DNA from: Planctomycetota bacterium
Lineage (GTDB): Bacteria; Planctomycetota; UBA8108; JACQVS01
DNA: 64,000 nucleotides
Assembly: GCA_028280485.1 (NCBI GenBank)
Contig: JANQLS010000085.1
Location: 124,001 to 188,000 of the forward strand
Direction of reading: 5' to 3'
The notes below the pieces were generated by a model. The model searched no databases, was not told where the DNA came from, and saw only the letters and a list, made by a program, of their open reading frames with translations. Position numbers and translations under genes: made by a program. Each line of letters opens with the position of its first letter. Within the stretch, counting starts at the first letter, position 1. Positions 1 through 9,193 of this stretch are shown one piece after another.

Positions 1-32
1 CTGTATATTGTTCCGTCTATTCCTTGAAATAT

Positions 33-56
33 CCTTCGCCAAAGCTTCGGGCTTGG
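33..56 (-). repeat. Single terminal-repeat-like fragment of the MITE-like family
   Basis: Read on the minus strand it is CCAAGCCCGAAGCTTTGGCG followed by AAGG, nearly identical to the fragment at 9140-9164 and related to the terminal inverted repeats of the 154 bp elements at 22717, 60447 and 63091. Only one arm is visible. The rest of bases 1-210, upstream of the first gene, shows no gene or clear promoter. Confidence 0.45.
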
Positions 57-210
57 TGGGGCGCTTCTTCCTAAGAAAGGTTTGATTGTTTCTTCTAGGA
101 CAGATTCCACATTGCCGCTTTGAACGAAGGGACTTTTGAATTAAACTCTTAGGCCTAAGTTGAACTTTAACTTCGAATTTAAACTCCAAAATTAAATACG
201 GAATTCCTCC

Positions 211-2034
211 ATGAATAGAAAGATATTTCTCCTTCTTTCCTTGGTCTTTGGATCCTACCTCTTAAATTCTTGTGCGCTGAGCTCTTCGTCTGATCTTAGA
301 AGGCATATCGCCATTCTCGCAAGTGATGAATTTGGGGGTCGGGAAGCGGGTTTAGAGGGAAGTGAAAAAGCTGAACAATATATCAGCGATCATTTTGATG
401 CATCACAGCTGATTACAGAGTTACAAAAGTTTGATTTTGTTGCAGGTACGCGACTGGAAGATGGTAGTCGCCTAAAATTGGGTTCAACCGAATTGAGTGC
501 AGGCTCTTTCATTCCCGCTTCCTACTCGGGTGAGGGTGAGGGCACGGCTCCTGGCATTTTTGTGGGTTACGGGATCTCAGCTCCAGATCTTCAGCACAAT
601 GATTTCGAAGGAATCGATGTCAAAGGTAAAGTTCTGATCGCACTTTCTGGTTCACCGGATGGCACAAATCCTCACGGGAAGTTTAGCGCCTACTCTAGCG
701 CAAGATCAAAAGCCCTCGGCGCGCTTCATATGGGAGCTAAGGCGGTTGTTATCGTAACTCACCCAGTGGCGAACCACGGAGGGCACAGCTATGGAGGCTT
801 GCCAAAATTCTCAGGGCACGGCCTTTCCAGCTCGGTAGGTTTGCCAGTGATCGCAGCCTTGCCGGGGCCTTTGGGAAAAGCTTTGAATCTTGATTTTAAG
901 GATCTTCGACAAAAATCGAACGAACACCAAAAAGTCTCTAAAGACCTTTCAGTCGAAGTTCACTATAAGTCGACTGTCGTTGCTGAGAAGCGAACGACGG
1001 CCAATGTTTTAGGTTGGCTAAAAGCTGAAGGAGAAGGAGTTCTCGATGAAGTTCTCATCGTTGGGGCTCACCACGACCATTTGGGTCTTGGAGGATCGGG
1101 TTCACGTTCGCCTAAGCGTTACGGAGAAATTCATAATGGAGCTGATGACAACGCATCGGGTGTCGCGGCCGTCATCGAACTGGCCAAGGCGCTTTCTCCT
1201 CTTCGAAATCAGTTAAAAAGGCATGTTTTATTCATGACTTTTGGGGCCGAGGAAAAAGGCCTGATTGGATCGAAATACTTTAAAGACAACCCTATTCTCT
1301 CCATTCCCAACTCTGATGGTACTCGTGGAAAGAAGCTCAAACCGATTGCTATGATCAATCTCGACATGATCGGCCGAATGAAAGATAACACGTTGATGGC
1401 GAATGGGGCGGCAACTTCAAAAAGTTGGCCACAATTGCTTAAGACAGTTAAATCGGAGGGCTCTCATAGCATCAACCTTCGAATCGATAACGCCAAAGAT
1501 CTTTTAGGATCCAGTGATCACATCGCTTTCTACGGAATGGGCATGCCGATCATTTTCTTTTTTACTGGTAACAATCCGGAGTATCACACCCCTGACGATG
1601 ATCTCTATCGAGCGCAAAGCTCTGGCAAAGATGAACTTCTGATCAATATCATAGGATTAACCCGGATCACTCGGTTTTTAACGGATCTTTGCCAAAACTT
1701 ATGTACTCGAAAAGTAGCCCCTGATTTTGTCGCCGGAATTGAGCTAACCCCCCAAATGAGCTTTAGTGTTGCTCTTCGCTTGATGCCCGATTACTCCACC
1801 AATAAGCACGGTATGCGGATCGAAAAAGTCACGAAAGGGGGTCCTGCCGATTTAGCTGGGTTAAAGGCTGGGGATATCATCACGCAGTTCGGGGAAACCC
1901 CAGTCAAGAGTGTGCGCGACTACATGGTGGGCCTTCAAAAAGCAAAGGCCGGCGTTCCCGTTCAGGTAAAAGTGAAGCGGGGAGATAAAGAATTTGAAGC
2001 CACGATAACCCCCGTTGGCTTATCCATTCGATAA
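211..2034 (+). CDS. M28-family metallopeptidase lipoprotein with C-terminal PDZ domain
   Basis: Predicted secreted or periplasmic zinc aminopeptidase of 607 residues. The N-terminus is hydrophobic and ends in L-N-S-C at Cys21, a plausible lipobox, so the protein is probably lipid-anchored. Residues about 110-240 look like the protease-associated (PA) insert (VGYGISAPDLQHNDFEG, VKGKVLIAL). M28 zinc and catalytic motifs follow in order: HHDH near 287, GADDNASG near 312, GAEEKGLIG near 346, NLDMIGR near 386 and YHTPDDD near 459. The last 100 residues form a PDZ domain (GGPADLAGLKAGDIITQFG), a common M28-PDZ arrangement. It is the first gene of a compact operon; mtnB starts 22 bp downstream. The substrate cannot be deduced, and a link to methionine salvage is only positional. 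Confidence 0.9.
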   Translation: MNRKIFLLLSLVFGSYLLNSCALSSSSDLRRHIAILASDEFGGREAGLEGSEKAEQYISDHFDASQLITELQKFDFVAGTRLEDGSRLKLGSTELSAGSFIPASYSGEGEGTAPGIFVGYGISAPDLQHNDFEGIDVKGKVLIALSGSPDGTNPHGKFSAYSSARSKALGALHMGAKAVVIVTHPVANHGGHSYGGLPKFSGHGLSSSVGLPVIAALPGPLGKALNLDFKDLRQKSNEHQKVSKDLSVEVHYKSTVVAEKRTTANVLGWLKAEGEGVLDEVLIVGAHHDHLGLGGSGSRSPKRYGEIHNGADDNASGVAAVIELAKALSPLRNQLKRHVLFMTFGAEEKGLIGSKYFKDNPILSIPNSDGTRGKKLKPIAMINLDMIGRMKDNTLMANGAATSKSWPQLLKTVKSEGSHSINLRIDNAKDLLGSSDHIAFYGMGMPIIFFFTGNNPEYHTPDDDLYRAQSSGKDELLINIIGLTRITRFLTDLCQNLCTRKVAPDFVAGIELTPQMSFSVALRLMPDYSTNKHGMRIEKVTKGGPADLAGLKAGDIITQFGETPVKSVRDYMVGLQKAKAGVPVQVKVKRGDKEFEATITPVGLSIR

Positions 2035-2056
2035 GAAATGATGTGGGTTTATAACG

Positions 2057-2677
2057 ATGAATGATGAGTCAGTACTCAAACTTTCAACGGAACTCTCTCA
2101 AGTGGGAGAGCGTTTTTACAGTAAAAATTGGTGCTTAGCTACTAGCAGCAATTTTAGTGTGGTCTTAAAGCCAGAACCCTTCGAGCTGCTGATCACGGTC
2201 AGCGGTCGACACAAGGGGCGCTTGGGGCCTCACGATTTCATGATCGTCGATCAGCACGGTAAGGGGATTTCAGCCGATTCTCCCCAGCCGAGCGCCGAAA
2301 CGGCGTTGCATCTTTGGGCTTCTCAAGTTCAAAATGCTGGAGCCATTCTTCATACTCATTCCCCAGCAGCGACGGTACTTTCAGAGAAAACAAAAGAAGA
2401 TCATCTGAAGTTTTCGGGCTATGAAATGTTGAAGGCTTTTCAAAGTATAAAAACTCACGACTCGACCATCGAAGTCCCCATTTTTGAAAACACTCAAGAC
2501 ATATCGGGTTTAGCCAAAGAGATCGAGGAAAGATTTCAACAGAATCCTCACTTCCCACCGTGTTTCATCTTAAAGAAACATGGGCTTTATGCTTGGGGAG
2601 AAACCATTCCTGATGCAGAGCGACACATCGAGTGTATAGAATTTTTACTTGAGTGTAGATTGTTAGAACAACGTTAA
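2057..2677 (+). CDS. mtnB: Methylthioribulose-1-phosphate dehydratase
   Basis: Class II aldolase/adducin-fold enzyme of 206 residues that dehydrates 5-methylthioribulose-1-phosphate to the diketo compound in the methionine salvage pathway (cytosolic). The zinc-binding HTH motif is at His99-His101 (AILHTHSPAATVLS), with a further histidine near the C-terminus (KHGLYAWGETIPDAERHIE). Length is normal for MtnB. Class II aldolases of other function share the fold, but the next two genes encode the next two salvage enzymes, which settles the assignment. It is 20 bp upstream of mtnD. Confidence 0.93.
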   Translation: MNDESVLKLSTELSQVGERFYSKNWCLATSSNFSVVLKPEPFELLITVSGRHKGRLGPHDFMIVDQHGKGISADSPQPSAETALHLWASQVQNAGAILHTHSPAATVLSEKTKEDHLKFSGYEMLKAFQSIKTHDSTIEVPIFENTQDISGLAKEIEERFQQNPHFPPCFILKKHGLYAWGETIPDAERHIECIEFLLECRLLEQR

Positions 2678-2697
2678 TCATCCAAGAGACAGATATC

Positions 2698-3255
2698 ATG
2701 GCAAGTATCAGCATCCCTTCAGAAAACCGCCAAATTGACAATGTAGACGAGATTCGTCAATTTCTTGAACCTTACGGAATCTGGTTTGAAAACTGGCAAG
2801 TCGAAGGTCGGATCGATAAGGAAGCCAACTCTGAAGAGATTCTTTCTGCTTACAAGAAAGAGATCGATAAGCTTAAGGAACGTGGTGGCTATGTCACTGC
2901 AGATGTGATTCAGGTGAGTCCTGAAACTCCCGGCTTAGAGGCGATGCTTGCTAAATTCAGTAAGGAGCACACCCACTCTGAAGATGAAGTCCGATTTATC
3001 ATCTCGGGTGGGGGGATCTTTTACATCAATGGTAAGAGTGAGACCGCAGGCGATAAAGTCTTCGCAATCCAGGTCGAAGAGGGCGATTTAATTAATGTTC
3101 CCAAACGAACTCGTCATTGGTTTGATCTCTGCCAAGATCGAAGGGTGAAAGCCATTCGTCTTTTTATCGATCCCGCGGGTTGGACTCCAGATTATGTTGA
3201 TGACAATATCGATGACAACTACGAGCCCTTGTGTTGGGGACCGCGTTATATCTGA
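2698..3255 (+). CDS. mtnD: Acireductone dioxygenase (ARD)
   Basis: Cupin metalloenzyme of 185 residues that cleaves acireductone with O2; with Fe2+ it gives the 2-keto acid precursor of methionine, with Ni2+ the off-pathway product. The metal ligands His91, His93 and Glu97 lie in EHTHSEDEVRF, and the second cupin motif gives His140 (RTRHWFDL). The C-terminus (DNYEPLCWGPRYI) also looks like the ARD family. It sits 2 bp upstream of the mtnC start, so translation is probably coupled. Confidence 0.95.
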   Translation: MASISIPSENRQIDNVDEIRQFLEPYGIWFENWQVEGRIDKEANSEEILSAYKKEIDKLKERGGYVTADVIQVSPETPGLEAMLAKFSKEHTHSEDEVRFIISGGGIFYINGKSETAGDKVFAIQVEEGDLINVPKRTRHWFDLCQDRRVKAIRLFIDPAGWTPDYVDDNIDDNYEPLCWGPRYI

Positions 3256-3257
3256 TA

Positions 3258-3971
3258 ATGAACGAAGAAGAATCAATTCAAGCCATCCTCCTCGACATCG
3301 AAGGAACGACCTCTTCGATCTCTTTTGTCTACGATGAGATGTTTCCCTTCGTTCGAAGAGAGCTAAACGGTTTTCTTGATCAATTCTTTAACGAAGAATC
3401 AACTCGAGAAGCCTGCCTCAAAATTGCCGAAGAGGCTCAGAGCGATCATGGGAACCAAAAAAAGTGGGTGGCTCAAGAAGTTTTAAGGCTCATGGATTCT
3501 GATTCCAAAACCACGGGCCTTAAAATGCTTCAGGGCTTGATATGGAAGAGCGGGTTTGAATCGGGGGAGCTAAGAGCGCACGTTTACCCTGATTTTCCAG
3601 AGGCTTTGAAACGGTGGAATGAGCAGGGTTATCGAGTTGAGATTTACTCAAGTGGCAGCGTGAAAGCTCAAAAACTCTTTTTCAAGCACACCGAATGCGG
3701 TGATCTGCTTCCTCATTTAAAGGGTCACTACGATACTCAAATCGGAGCAAAGCAAGATTCTTCCAGTTACCAAAAAATTGCTCAAAGTATGAATTTAGAA
3801 CCCCATGAGGTTCATTTTTTTAGCGATGTTCCAGAAGAATTAGAAGCAGCCCAAACTGCGGGAATGAAAGCTACACTTGTCGTTCGCCCCGGGAATAAAC
3901 CCGTCGATCAAGTTGATCGATTTGATGTCATCTCATCCTTTGAAAGCAGTTATGAAGCCTGCGATAAATAA
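3258..3971 (+). CDS. mtnC: Enolase-phosphatase E1, 2,3-diketo-5-methylthiopentyl-1-phosphate
   Basis: HAD-superfamily bifunctional enolase/phosphatase that turns the MtnB product into acireductone, the MtnD substrate. The family signature DIEGTT (nucleophile Asp13) is at the N-terminus, followed by SSGSVKAQKLFF and VHFFSDVPEELEAAQTAGM, the third and fourth HAD motifs. The ATG at 3258, 2 bp after the mtnD stop, is preferred over the upstream in-frame codon at 3231 because it gives the usual length (237 residues) and avoids overlap. The gene order B-D-C supplies three consecutive steps; mtnA, mtnK or mtnP are not in the window. Confidence 0.94.
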   Translation: MNEEESIQAILLDIEGTTSSISFVYDEMFPFVRRELNGFLDQFFNEESTREACLKIAEEAQSDHGNQKKWVAQEVLRLMDSDSKTTGLKMLQGLIWKSGFESGELRAHVYPDFPEALKRWNEQGYRVEIYSSGSVKAQKLFFKHTECGDLLPHLKGHYDTQIGAKQDSSSYQKIAQSMNLEPHEVHFFSDVPEELEAAQTAGMKATLVVRPGNKPVDQVDRFDVISSFESSYEACDK

Positions 3972-4710
3972 TGACACAAAGGATTGGTTGATCGAAAATC
4001 CTATCGATGGTTCGATTTTTGTAAGAGTCGAATCCGGCAAAGTGTTTTTAGGGGGCAAGGAACATCATTTAGGCAATTGTGATCCCTTTTGGATTGAAGT
4101 ACCTGAATTCTACTTAGCCTTAACCCCTGTCACGAATGCTCAGTATCAGAAATACTTAATTGCAACTCAATCGGATCCTCCGGTTAAAAAAGACTCGGGG
4201 AAGACTCTGTGGACAGGAACTGAAATCCCTGAAGAGCTGTTGGATCATCCCGTGGTTAATGTTTCTTGGCTGGAAGCAAAACGATACTGTGAATGGGCGG
4301 AGGCCCGCTTGCCGACGGAGTTCGAGTGGGAACGGGCAGCCAAAGGAGAAGCTCAGTCCACTTTCCCTTGGGGATCAGAGTGGGAAGAAGATTGGGTAAG
4401 AAACGATAAAAATAGGGCATTGGAAACCACGGCTTCAGTTTGGAGCTATCCAGAAGGTTGTTCGCATTGGGGGCATTACCAAATGATCGGTAACGTTTGG
4501 GAGTGGTGTGAAGATTCTTTCGATGAAGCGGCTTATCGATATTATTCAAAAGGCAAGCAACCTCCTTTGGATTCAAATCCTTTGAAAGTCACTCGAGGCG
4601 GTTCCTGGTTTAATGTTTCCGTCGAAAGTTTTCATTCCGGATTTAGATTTGGCTTTCCTCATGACGAATCTGATTTTCACTACGGCTTTAGATTAGCACT
4701 CGATCCTTGA
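3952..4710 (+). CDS. Formylglycine-generating-enzyme-fold (SUMF1/DUF323) protein, probably not an FGE
   Basis: Protein of about 252 residues with the SUMF1/FGE-sulfatase fold: TPVTNAQYQKYL, HPVVNVSWLEAKRYCEWA, RLPTEFEWERAAKG, GNVWEWCEDSF and RGGSW are the hallmark blocks in order. In true formylglycine-generating enzymes the segment just after RGGS carries the two active-site cysteines. Here it reads RGGSWFNVSVESFHSGFRF and has none, so formylglycine formation is unlikely. No sulfatase is encoded in the window. No signal peptide is seen. The ATG at 3952 gives a 20 bp overlap with mtnC; an ATG further upstream at 3877 would overlap more. The next gene overlaps its stop by 4 bp, tying it to the chaperone/ATPase cassette that follows. 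Confidence 0.85.
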   Translation: MKPAINNDTKDWLIENPIDGSIFVRVESGKVFLGGKEHHLGNCDPFWIEVPEFYLALTPVTNAQYQKYLIATQSDPPVKKDSGKTLWTGTEIPEELLDHPVVNVSWLEAKRYCEWAEARLPTEFEWERAAKGEAQSTFPWGSEWEEDWVRNDKNRALETTASVWSYPEGCSHWGHYQMIGNVWEWCEDSFDEAAYRYYSKGKQPPLDSNPLKVTRGGSWFNVSVESFHSGFRFGFPHDESDFHYGFRLALDP

Positions 4711-5966
4711 ACGCATCTCAATTTACTCGCTGGTCTTCATGGCTCAAAACGAAGGCTCCTCTTTGGAGTTCTTTATTAAAGCGATATATATTAATGAGGC
4801 TATCTAAGGTTGCCTACGATCCTCGGGTCGTACCGTTGCTCCTTCAACTAGCGGTTGATCCCTCAGAGAAGCTATCTCAAAAAGCACAGGATGTGCTTTT
4901 AAATCTACCTACTGATGATGCTCGAGACCAACTGTGTGAAGAGGTGATTCAAGAACCAAAAAGTCTTGCCTTTCAGTTGTGTCAGAAACTGAAATTGCTT
5001 CCTCGTGACGATGAGCGAAGGTGTCTCTATTTATTTATCACTTTACAATTCGATCAGTACTTTGAAGAAGATTATCAATTCCAACATTTAAGAGCCGTTT
5101 TCGAGCGGGCGGATTCCCTCCTGAAACGGCGGTTACTCTCGATCCTTCGAAGTGGAGATCAGCGCCTCTTAGGTTTTTTTATGAGTAAGAAACCGTTAAG
5201 AGAATGCGATGAGCGCGAGGTTGAGTTCGCATTAAAGTCATTTCTTAAGCATCAAGATCGAGAAAAATTGTTTCAGGCCTTCTTAGAGCTACCTCTCAAG
5301 TATGGCCTTCGAATTCTTCATGATCTTTCGAGAACGGATTGGCAGCCGGATACGCCCGAACATTTAAGCCTCTATAATTTAGCCCAAAAGGAAGCTTCAC
5401 AGTGGCTTCCCCCCCGACAAGAATCCTTACCCTCAGTCGGGAAAATTTTTGAATACTGGCTGCAACGAGGAGAGGAGTCGAATTACTCTGATTGGACGGT
5501 CGAGGAAATTTTGAGCCAATTAGATACGGTCTCCCCGCCAGAAGGAGTGTCTCTCGTTCAAGCCTTGTCGAAAAAGGTGACTTTGGGAAGTGATGCTTCC
5601 CGATACGTGCGCCTTCATCCTCATTGGTTAGTACGTTTGGCGGCGATCAAAACCGGCCTTGGACTGGGGGTGGAACGAGATAGTATGGAAGACTCTAATT
5701 ACTGGCTTAATCACCTAGCCCCTAAGCATCCTTTGCTCGAAATCTCTCCTAATGAAGCAAATCCCGCCCTTTTAGAAGAATTGGAACGCTTTGAACATGA
5801 AAATAGCGATTCTGAACTTCAGCCCGCGCGCAAAGTACTACAAATCTTGATGGCCCATCGTATGACAACTGGTAGTTTTGAAAGTATGCAGATAGAGATC
5901 GATGACTATGTGGGCGAGTTTGAATTTGTAGACGACAACGATGATGAAGAACCACTCGGAAGCTGA
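4707..5966 (+). CDS. Helical-repeat (HEAT-like) protein of unknown function
   Basis: I do not recognise this 419-residue protein at family level. It is leucine-rich and almost entirely helical in character, with HEAT-like segments near the N-terminus (DPRVVPLLLQLAVDPSEKLS, then AQDVLLNLPTDDA) and again near residues 300-320. It ends in an acidic tail (EFEFVDDNDDEE). No signal peptide or membrane segment. Its start overlaps the preceding stop by 4 bp and the Hsp70-like gene follows 2 bp after its stop, so it is probably made together with that protein. A scaffold or adaptor role for the Hsp70-like/AAA pair is inference only. Confidence 0.7.
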   Translation: MNASQFTRWSSWLKTKAPLWSSLLKRYILMRLSKVAYDPRVVPLLLQLAVDPSEKLSQKAQDVLLNLPTDDARDQLCEEVIQEPKSLAFQLCQKLKLLPRDDERRCLYLFITLQFDQYFEEDYQFQHLRAVFERADSLLKRRLLSILRSGDQRLLGFFMSKKPLRECDEREVEFALKSFLKHQDREKLFQAFLELPLKYGLRILHDLSRTDWQPDTPEHLSLYNLAQKEASQWLPPRQESLPSVGKIFEYWLQRGEESNYSDWTVEEILSQLDTVSPPEGVSLVQALSKKVTLGSDASRYVRLHPHWLVRLAAIKTGLGLGVERDSMEDSNYWLNHLAPKHPLLEISPNEANPALLEELERFEHENSDSELQPARKVLQILMAHRMTTGSFESMQIEIDDYVGEFEFVDDNDDEEPLGS

Positions 5967-5968
5967 AC

Positions 5969-7546
5969 ATGAAAAAGATCATCGTTGATTTCGGAAACAG
6001 TAACACCTTGGTAGCTGTCTACGACTCTGAGGAAGAAAAGGTGCATTCCTTAGATATACCAGGAATATCACAGTCGATTTCTTATCGACTTCATGAGAAT
6101 TCAGATCTTCAAACGGCTCACGTAATACCTAGCTTAGTACACTTTCATGAACAAGGGATTTGGATTGGGAAACAAGTTCTCGATCGCGATTTGTTGGAAC
6201 ATCCCGAGACTTGGCGGTGGATGAAGCGCCGTATTTCCTTAGGGGTAAAGAAACGAAGAAAAACTCAGCGTGGTTTGCTGAATGCTTTCGAAGCGGGTAA
6301 AGAATTCTTGGTGACTTTACTGGCGTATCTTTCTGACTCCTTTTCATTCACCGATGATGAGTTTGTTTTTACTTTACCAGTAGAGTCTTTTGAAGACTTT
6401 GAAGACTGGCTTGAGGAGGTCACGGATTTCCTTCAAATTCAAAGAGTACGCATTTTAGATGAAGCGACCTCCTGTATTTTGGGCTACCAGGGTCAGATCG
6501 GTAAGGATGATCGCTTTCTTATTTTTGATTTTGGTTGCGGCACCTTGGATGTCTCTTGTGTTCGAGTTTCGTTGAATGAAGTCAAGGAGCCCAGAGCCGT
6601 CCCTTTAGGTCGAGCGGGAAGAGATTTAGGAGGAATCGACATCGATACTCTGGTCGCAGAGGCCTTCTGTCACGAGCACTCCTTAGGAGGGAAAAAACGG
6701 CGCTTAGCTGAGGCTGAACTTCTTCCTCGCTCGGAGCAGTTAAAAATTCAACTTTCTGATCCCAATTGTGAATCAGCTGAATTGAAATTGATGACCACTG
6801 AGTTAGGGAAAGCTCGAGAGTTGGTTTCGATTTGGGATCGATCTCGATTTGAAGGCCTTTTGAAGAAATCGGATTTTTTAAAGGAAGTTCGCTACACCCT
6901 GGATCGAGCACTTGAAGAAGCCGCGCTCCAATCAGGAGTTCGGCGTGATGCCATCAAAAAAGTCATTGTGACGGGCGGAACTTCGATCGTTCCTCAAGTG
7001 AGGGAGTTATTAGAAGAGAGTTTTCCTGATCGAGTGGAGTACGAAAGGCCTTTTGATGCCGTCGTTCGCGGTGCGGGACGAGGTTGGGTCGTCCCCTTAC
7101 TTCAACACGACTACGCCATCGAATCTTACAATCGAGAGACGAAAGATTTTGAATTCAAAGCGCTCTTTAAAGCCGGGACCGAGTATCCCACTGATACTAG
7201 GGGCGTCAAGCTGTGGTCACGGGGCAGTTACGAAGGGATGACCCGTATCGGGATTAAAGTCTTTGAAGTTTCCAAAATGAGTCGCCGGAGCCTAGAAGTT
7301 TCACTGGTCGATGAGGAAGGGGTGCTTCAGGAAGAATCCCAGGTGAGAACGGATTTAAAGTACATCTGTTTGAATCAGGAGAATCCAACCTTCATCCTTG
7401 CCGACCCTCCGGTAGATCTAAAAAGAGACGTAAAACGGTTCTTATGTACGTTTCAAATTGATGAAAAGCGCCGACTCTGTGTTACTGTTGAAGATAAGTT
7501 AGCTCAAAAGATACTACTGAATCAGCATCCCATCATCCGGCTTTAA
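5969..7546 (+). CDS. Hsp70-like actin-fold ATPase with divergent C-terminus
   Basis: Protein of 525 residues with the Hsp70/actin nucleotide-binding signatures: phosphate-1 motif VDFGNSNTLVAVY near residue 5, phosphate-2 motif FDFGCGTLDVSCV near 186, and adenosine motif VIVTGGTSIVPQVRELLEE near 332. It is shorter than DnaK (about 640), and residues from about 380 to the end form a beta-rich region without the DnaK helical lid or EEVD-type tail, so the substrate-binding part is unlike classical DnaK. No DnaJ or GrpE gene is nearby; its close partners are a helical-repeat protein upstream and an AAA ATPase 4 bp downstream. It is likely a specialised chaperone acting on a dedicated client. Confidence 0.88.
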   Translation: MKKIIVDFGNSNTLVAVYDSEEEKVHSLDIPGISQSISYRLHENSDLQTAHVIPSLVHFHEQGIWIGKQVLDRDLLEHPETWRWMKRRISLGVKKRRKTQRGLLNAFEAGKEFLVTLLAYLSDSFSFTDDEFVFTLPVESFEDFEDWLEEVTDFLQIQRVRILDEATSCILGYQGQIGKDDRFLIFDFGCGTLDVSCVRVSLNEVKEPRAVPLGRAGRDLGGIDIDTLVAEAFCHEHSLGGKKRRLAEAELLPRSEQLKIQLSDPNCESAELKLMTTELGKARELVSIWDRSRFEGLLKKSDFLKEVRYTLDRALEEAALQSGVRRDAIKKVIVTGGTSIVPQVRELLEESFPDRVEYERPFDAVVRGAGRGWVVPLLQHDYAIESYNRETKDFEFKALFKAGTEYPTDTRGVKLWSRGSYEGMTRIGIKVFEVSKMSRRSLEVSLVDEEGVLQEESQVRTDLKYICLNQENPTFILADPPVDLKRDVKRFLCTFQIDEKRRLCVTVEDKLAQKILLNQHPIIRL

Positions 7547-7550
7547 TCCT

Positions 7551-9095
7551 ATGGATATTAAAACTGAACTTACCTCTCTGATTGCGGCCAATGTACCCCT
7601 CATCAATTTGGTCACGTATGAAGAAGAGCGAGTGCAAGAAATCTTGCTCGATCTTGTGGGAGGAGAAAAACTGGGTGTGATCACTTGGGACTTAGCCGAT
7701 GGCTTTCAGGTGCTGCGTAACCCTGAGGGAGAGTTTAAAACGAAAGAGTGTACAACAGATACTCTCTTAAGCTTCATCGAACGGAGCGCTCCGGATGGTT
7801 GCATTTTCGTTTTAAAGGATTTCCATCACTCTTGGAATCAAAAACGGGCTTACGTCACTCGTAAACTTCGAAACATGGTCAAATCTTTGAGGTCTCGAAG
7901 TCAGTTTTTGATTTTTATCACCCCGGAATTAGATGTTCCCTTAGAGTTAAAAGATGAGTTGATGGTGCTTCCCATTCCATTGCCCAATGAGCAAGAATTG
8001 GACGCCCTTTTTCAATCGATCACGGTCAAGTTGAATGAAACGAGTCAGCCCAGTCCTGTTCTCAAGGAACAAATCATTCATTCTGCGATGGGTTTAACGA
8101 CCAACCAAGCTCGCCTTGCGTTCTCTCGGGTGATCGCTCGTTTTGGTCAATTTGATGACCGAGCGATTGGAGTGATTACAGATATCAAACGACAGATCAT
8201 TCGTGAAAGTGGTGCGCTTGAATTTTGGCCGGCTCACGAGGGTGAATCTGATGTGGGTGGATTGGATCTCCTCAAGCAATGGTTAAAAAAGCGAGGCTTG
8301 GGATTCAGTCGTGAAGCTCGGGAAGCCCAGGTCCCTATGCCGAGAGGGGTGGCCTTGATAGGCATTCCCGGTACGGGAAAAAGTTTATCGGCCAAACTTC
8401 TGGCGGGTCTTTGGAAAATGCCCTTGTTGCGATTGGACGTCGGGGCGCTTTTTGGATCTCTATTAGGTGAATCGGAAGCTAATCTCCGAAAAGCGGTGAG
8501 CCTTGCTGAAACCGTTAGCCCCTGTATTTTGTGGATCGATGAGTTAGAAAAAGCCTTCGCAGGTTCCAGCCTTCAAGCGGGAAACGCTTCGGGAGGAGCC
8601 GCCACTCGAGTCTTTGGATCGTTTTTAACTTGGTTTCAAGAACACACCTCCCCAGTCTTCGTTTTAGCTACTGCTAACGATGTGAGTGGCTTGCCACCTG
8701 AGCTTCTTGGACGATTTGACCGAACGTTTTTTCTAGATCTTCCCAACTTTGATGAACGCGTTGAAATCTTTTCAATTCACCTCAAACGGGCGGGTGAGGC
8801 TTTTCCCACTCGACGATTCGATTTAGAAGAATTGGCTACCGCCAGCTGTGGTTTAGTTGGCCGTGAAATTGAGCAAGTAGTGAGGGAAGCCCAGTTTAGT
8901 GCCCTCGCCGATGACAATCGCGAACTGGAATCTGAAGATCTCTTCGAAGCCCTCAATGAAATTGTTCCCTTGAGTAAGTCTCACAATGAGATCGTCAATA
9001 GTATTCGGCAGTGGGTGGTGGAAGGCCGCGCGCGACCTGCATCAAGTTTCGGATTCGAACAAGGGATAGTGGAAGATTCAGGAAACCTCGGTTAA
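7551..9095 (+). CDS. AAA+ ATPase of the Ycf46 type
   Basis: A 514-residue AAA ATPase. The N-terminal 200 residues (TELTSLIAANVPLINLVTYE, then EERVQEILLDL) match the opening of Ycf46-like ATPases of cyanobacteria and plastids, which use the same domain before a single AAA module. Walker A is GIPGTGKS near 270, Walker B ILWIDELEKAF near 325, sensor 1 VLATAND near 373 and the arginine finger LGRFDR near 386; GREIEQVVREAQ is the sensor-2 helix. Cytosolic. Downstream is a DUF1257 (Ycf35) gene, a known neighbour type for this ATPase. Upstream by 4 bp is the Hsp70-like gene. A 98 bp gap with a repeat fragment separates it from the DUF1257 gene. Confidence 0.9.
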   Translation: MDIKTELTSLIAANVPLINLVTYEEERVQEILLDLVGGEKLGVITWDLADGFQVLRNPEGEFKTKECTTDTLLSFIERSAPDGCIFVLKDFHHSWNQKRAYVTRKLRNMVKSLRSRSQFLIFITPELDVPLELKDELMVLPIPLPNEQELDALFQSITVKLNETSQPSPVLKEQIIHSAMGLTTNQARLAFSRVIARFGQFDDRAIGVITDIKRQIIRESGALEFWPAHEGESDVGGLDLLKQWLKKRGLGFSREAREAQVPMPRGVALIGIPGTGKSLSAKLLAGLWKMPLLRLDVGALFGSLLGESEANLRKAVSLAETVSPCILWIDELEKAFAGSSLQAGNASGGAATRVFGSFLTWFQEHTSPVFVLATANDVSGLPPELLGRFDRTFFLDLPNFDERVEIFSIHLKRAGEAFPTRRFDLEELATASCGLVGREIEQVVREAQFSALADDNRELESEDLFEALNEIVPLSKSHNEIVNSIRQWVVEGRARPASSFGFEQGIVEDSGNLG

Positions 9096-9139
9096 AAATA
9101 AGAGAGCAACACATTCCCTGAAAAGCGAATTCTACCCCT

Positions 9140-9164
9140 CCAAGCCCGAAGCTTTAGCGAGGGA
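9140..9164 (+). repeat. Single CCAAGCCCGAAGC repeat arm between two operon genes
   Basis: CCAAGCCCGAAGCTTTAGCG followed by AGGGA matches the arm at 33-56 (opposite strand) and resembles the terminal repeats of the MITE-like family. It lies inside the only sizeable gap of the operon, between the AAA ATPase and DUF1257 genes. Confidence 0.5.
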
Positions 9165-9193
9165 TCAGTGAGTAGTAACTTAAAGTAGATAAC

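Noticed and set aside
3952..4710. Functional formylglycine-generating enzyme
   Set aside because: The two active-site cysteines after the RGGS block are missing and no sulfatase gene is near.
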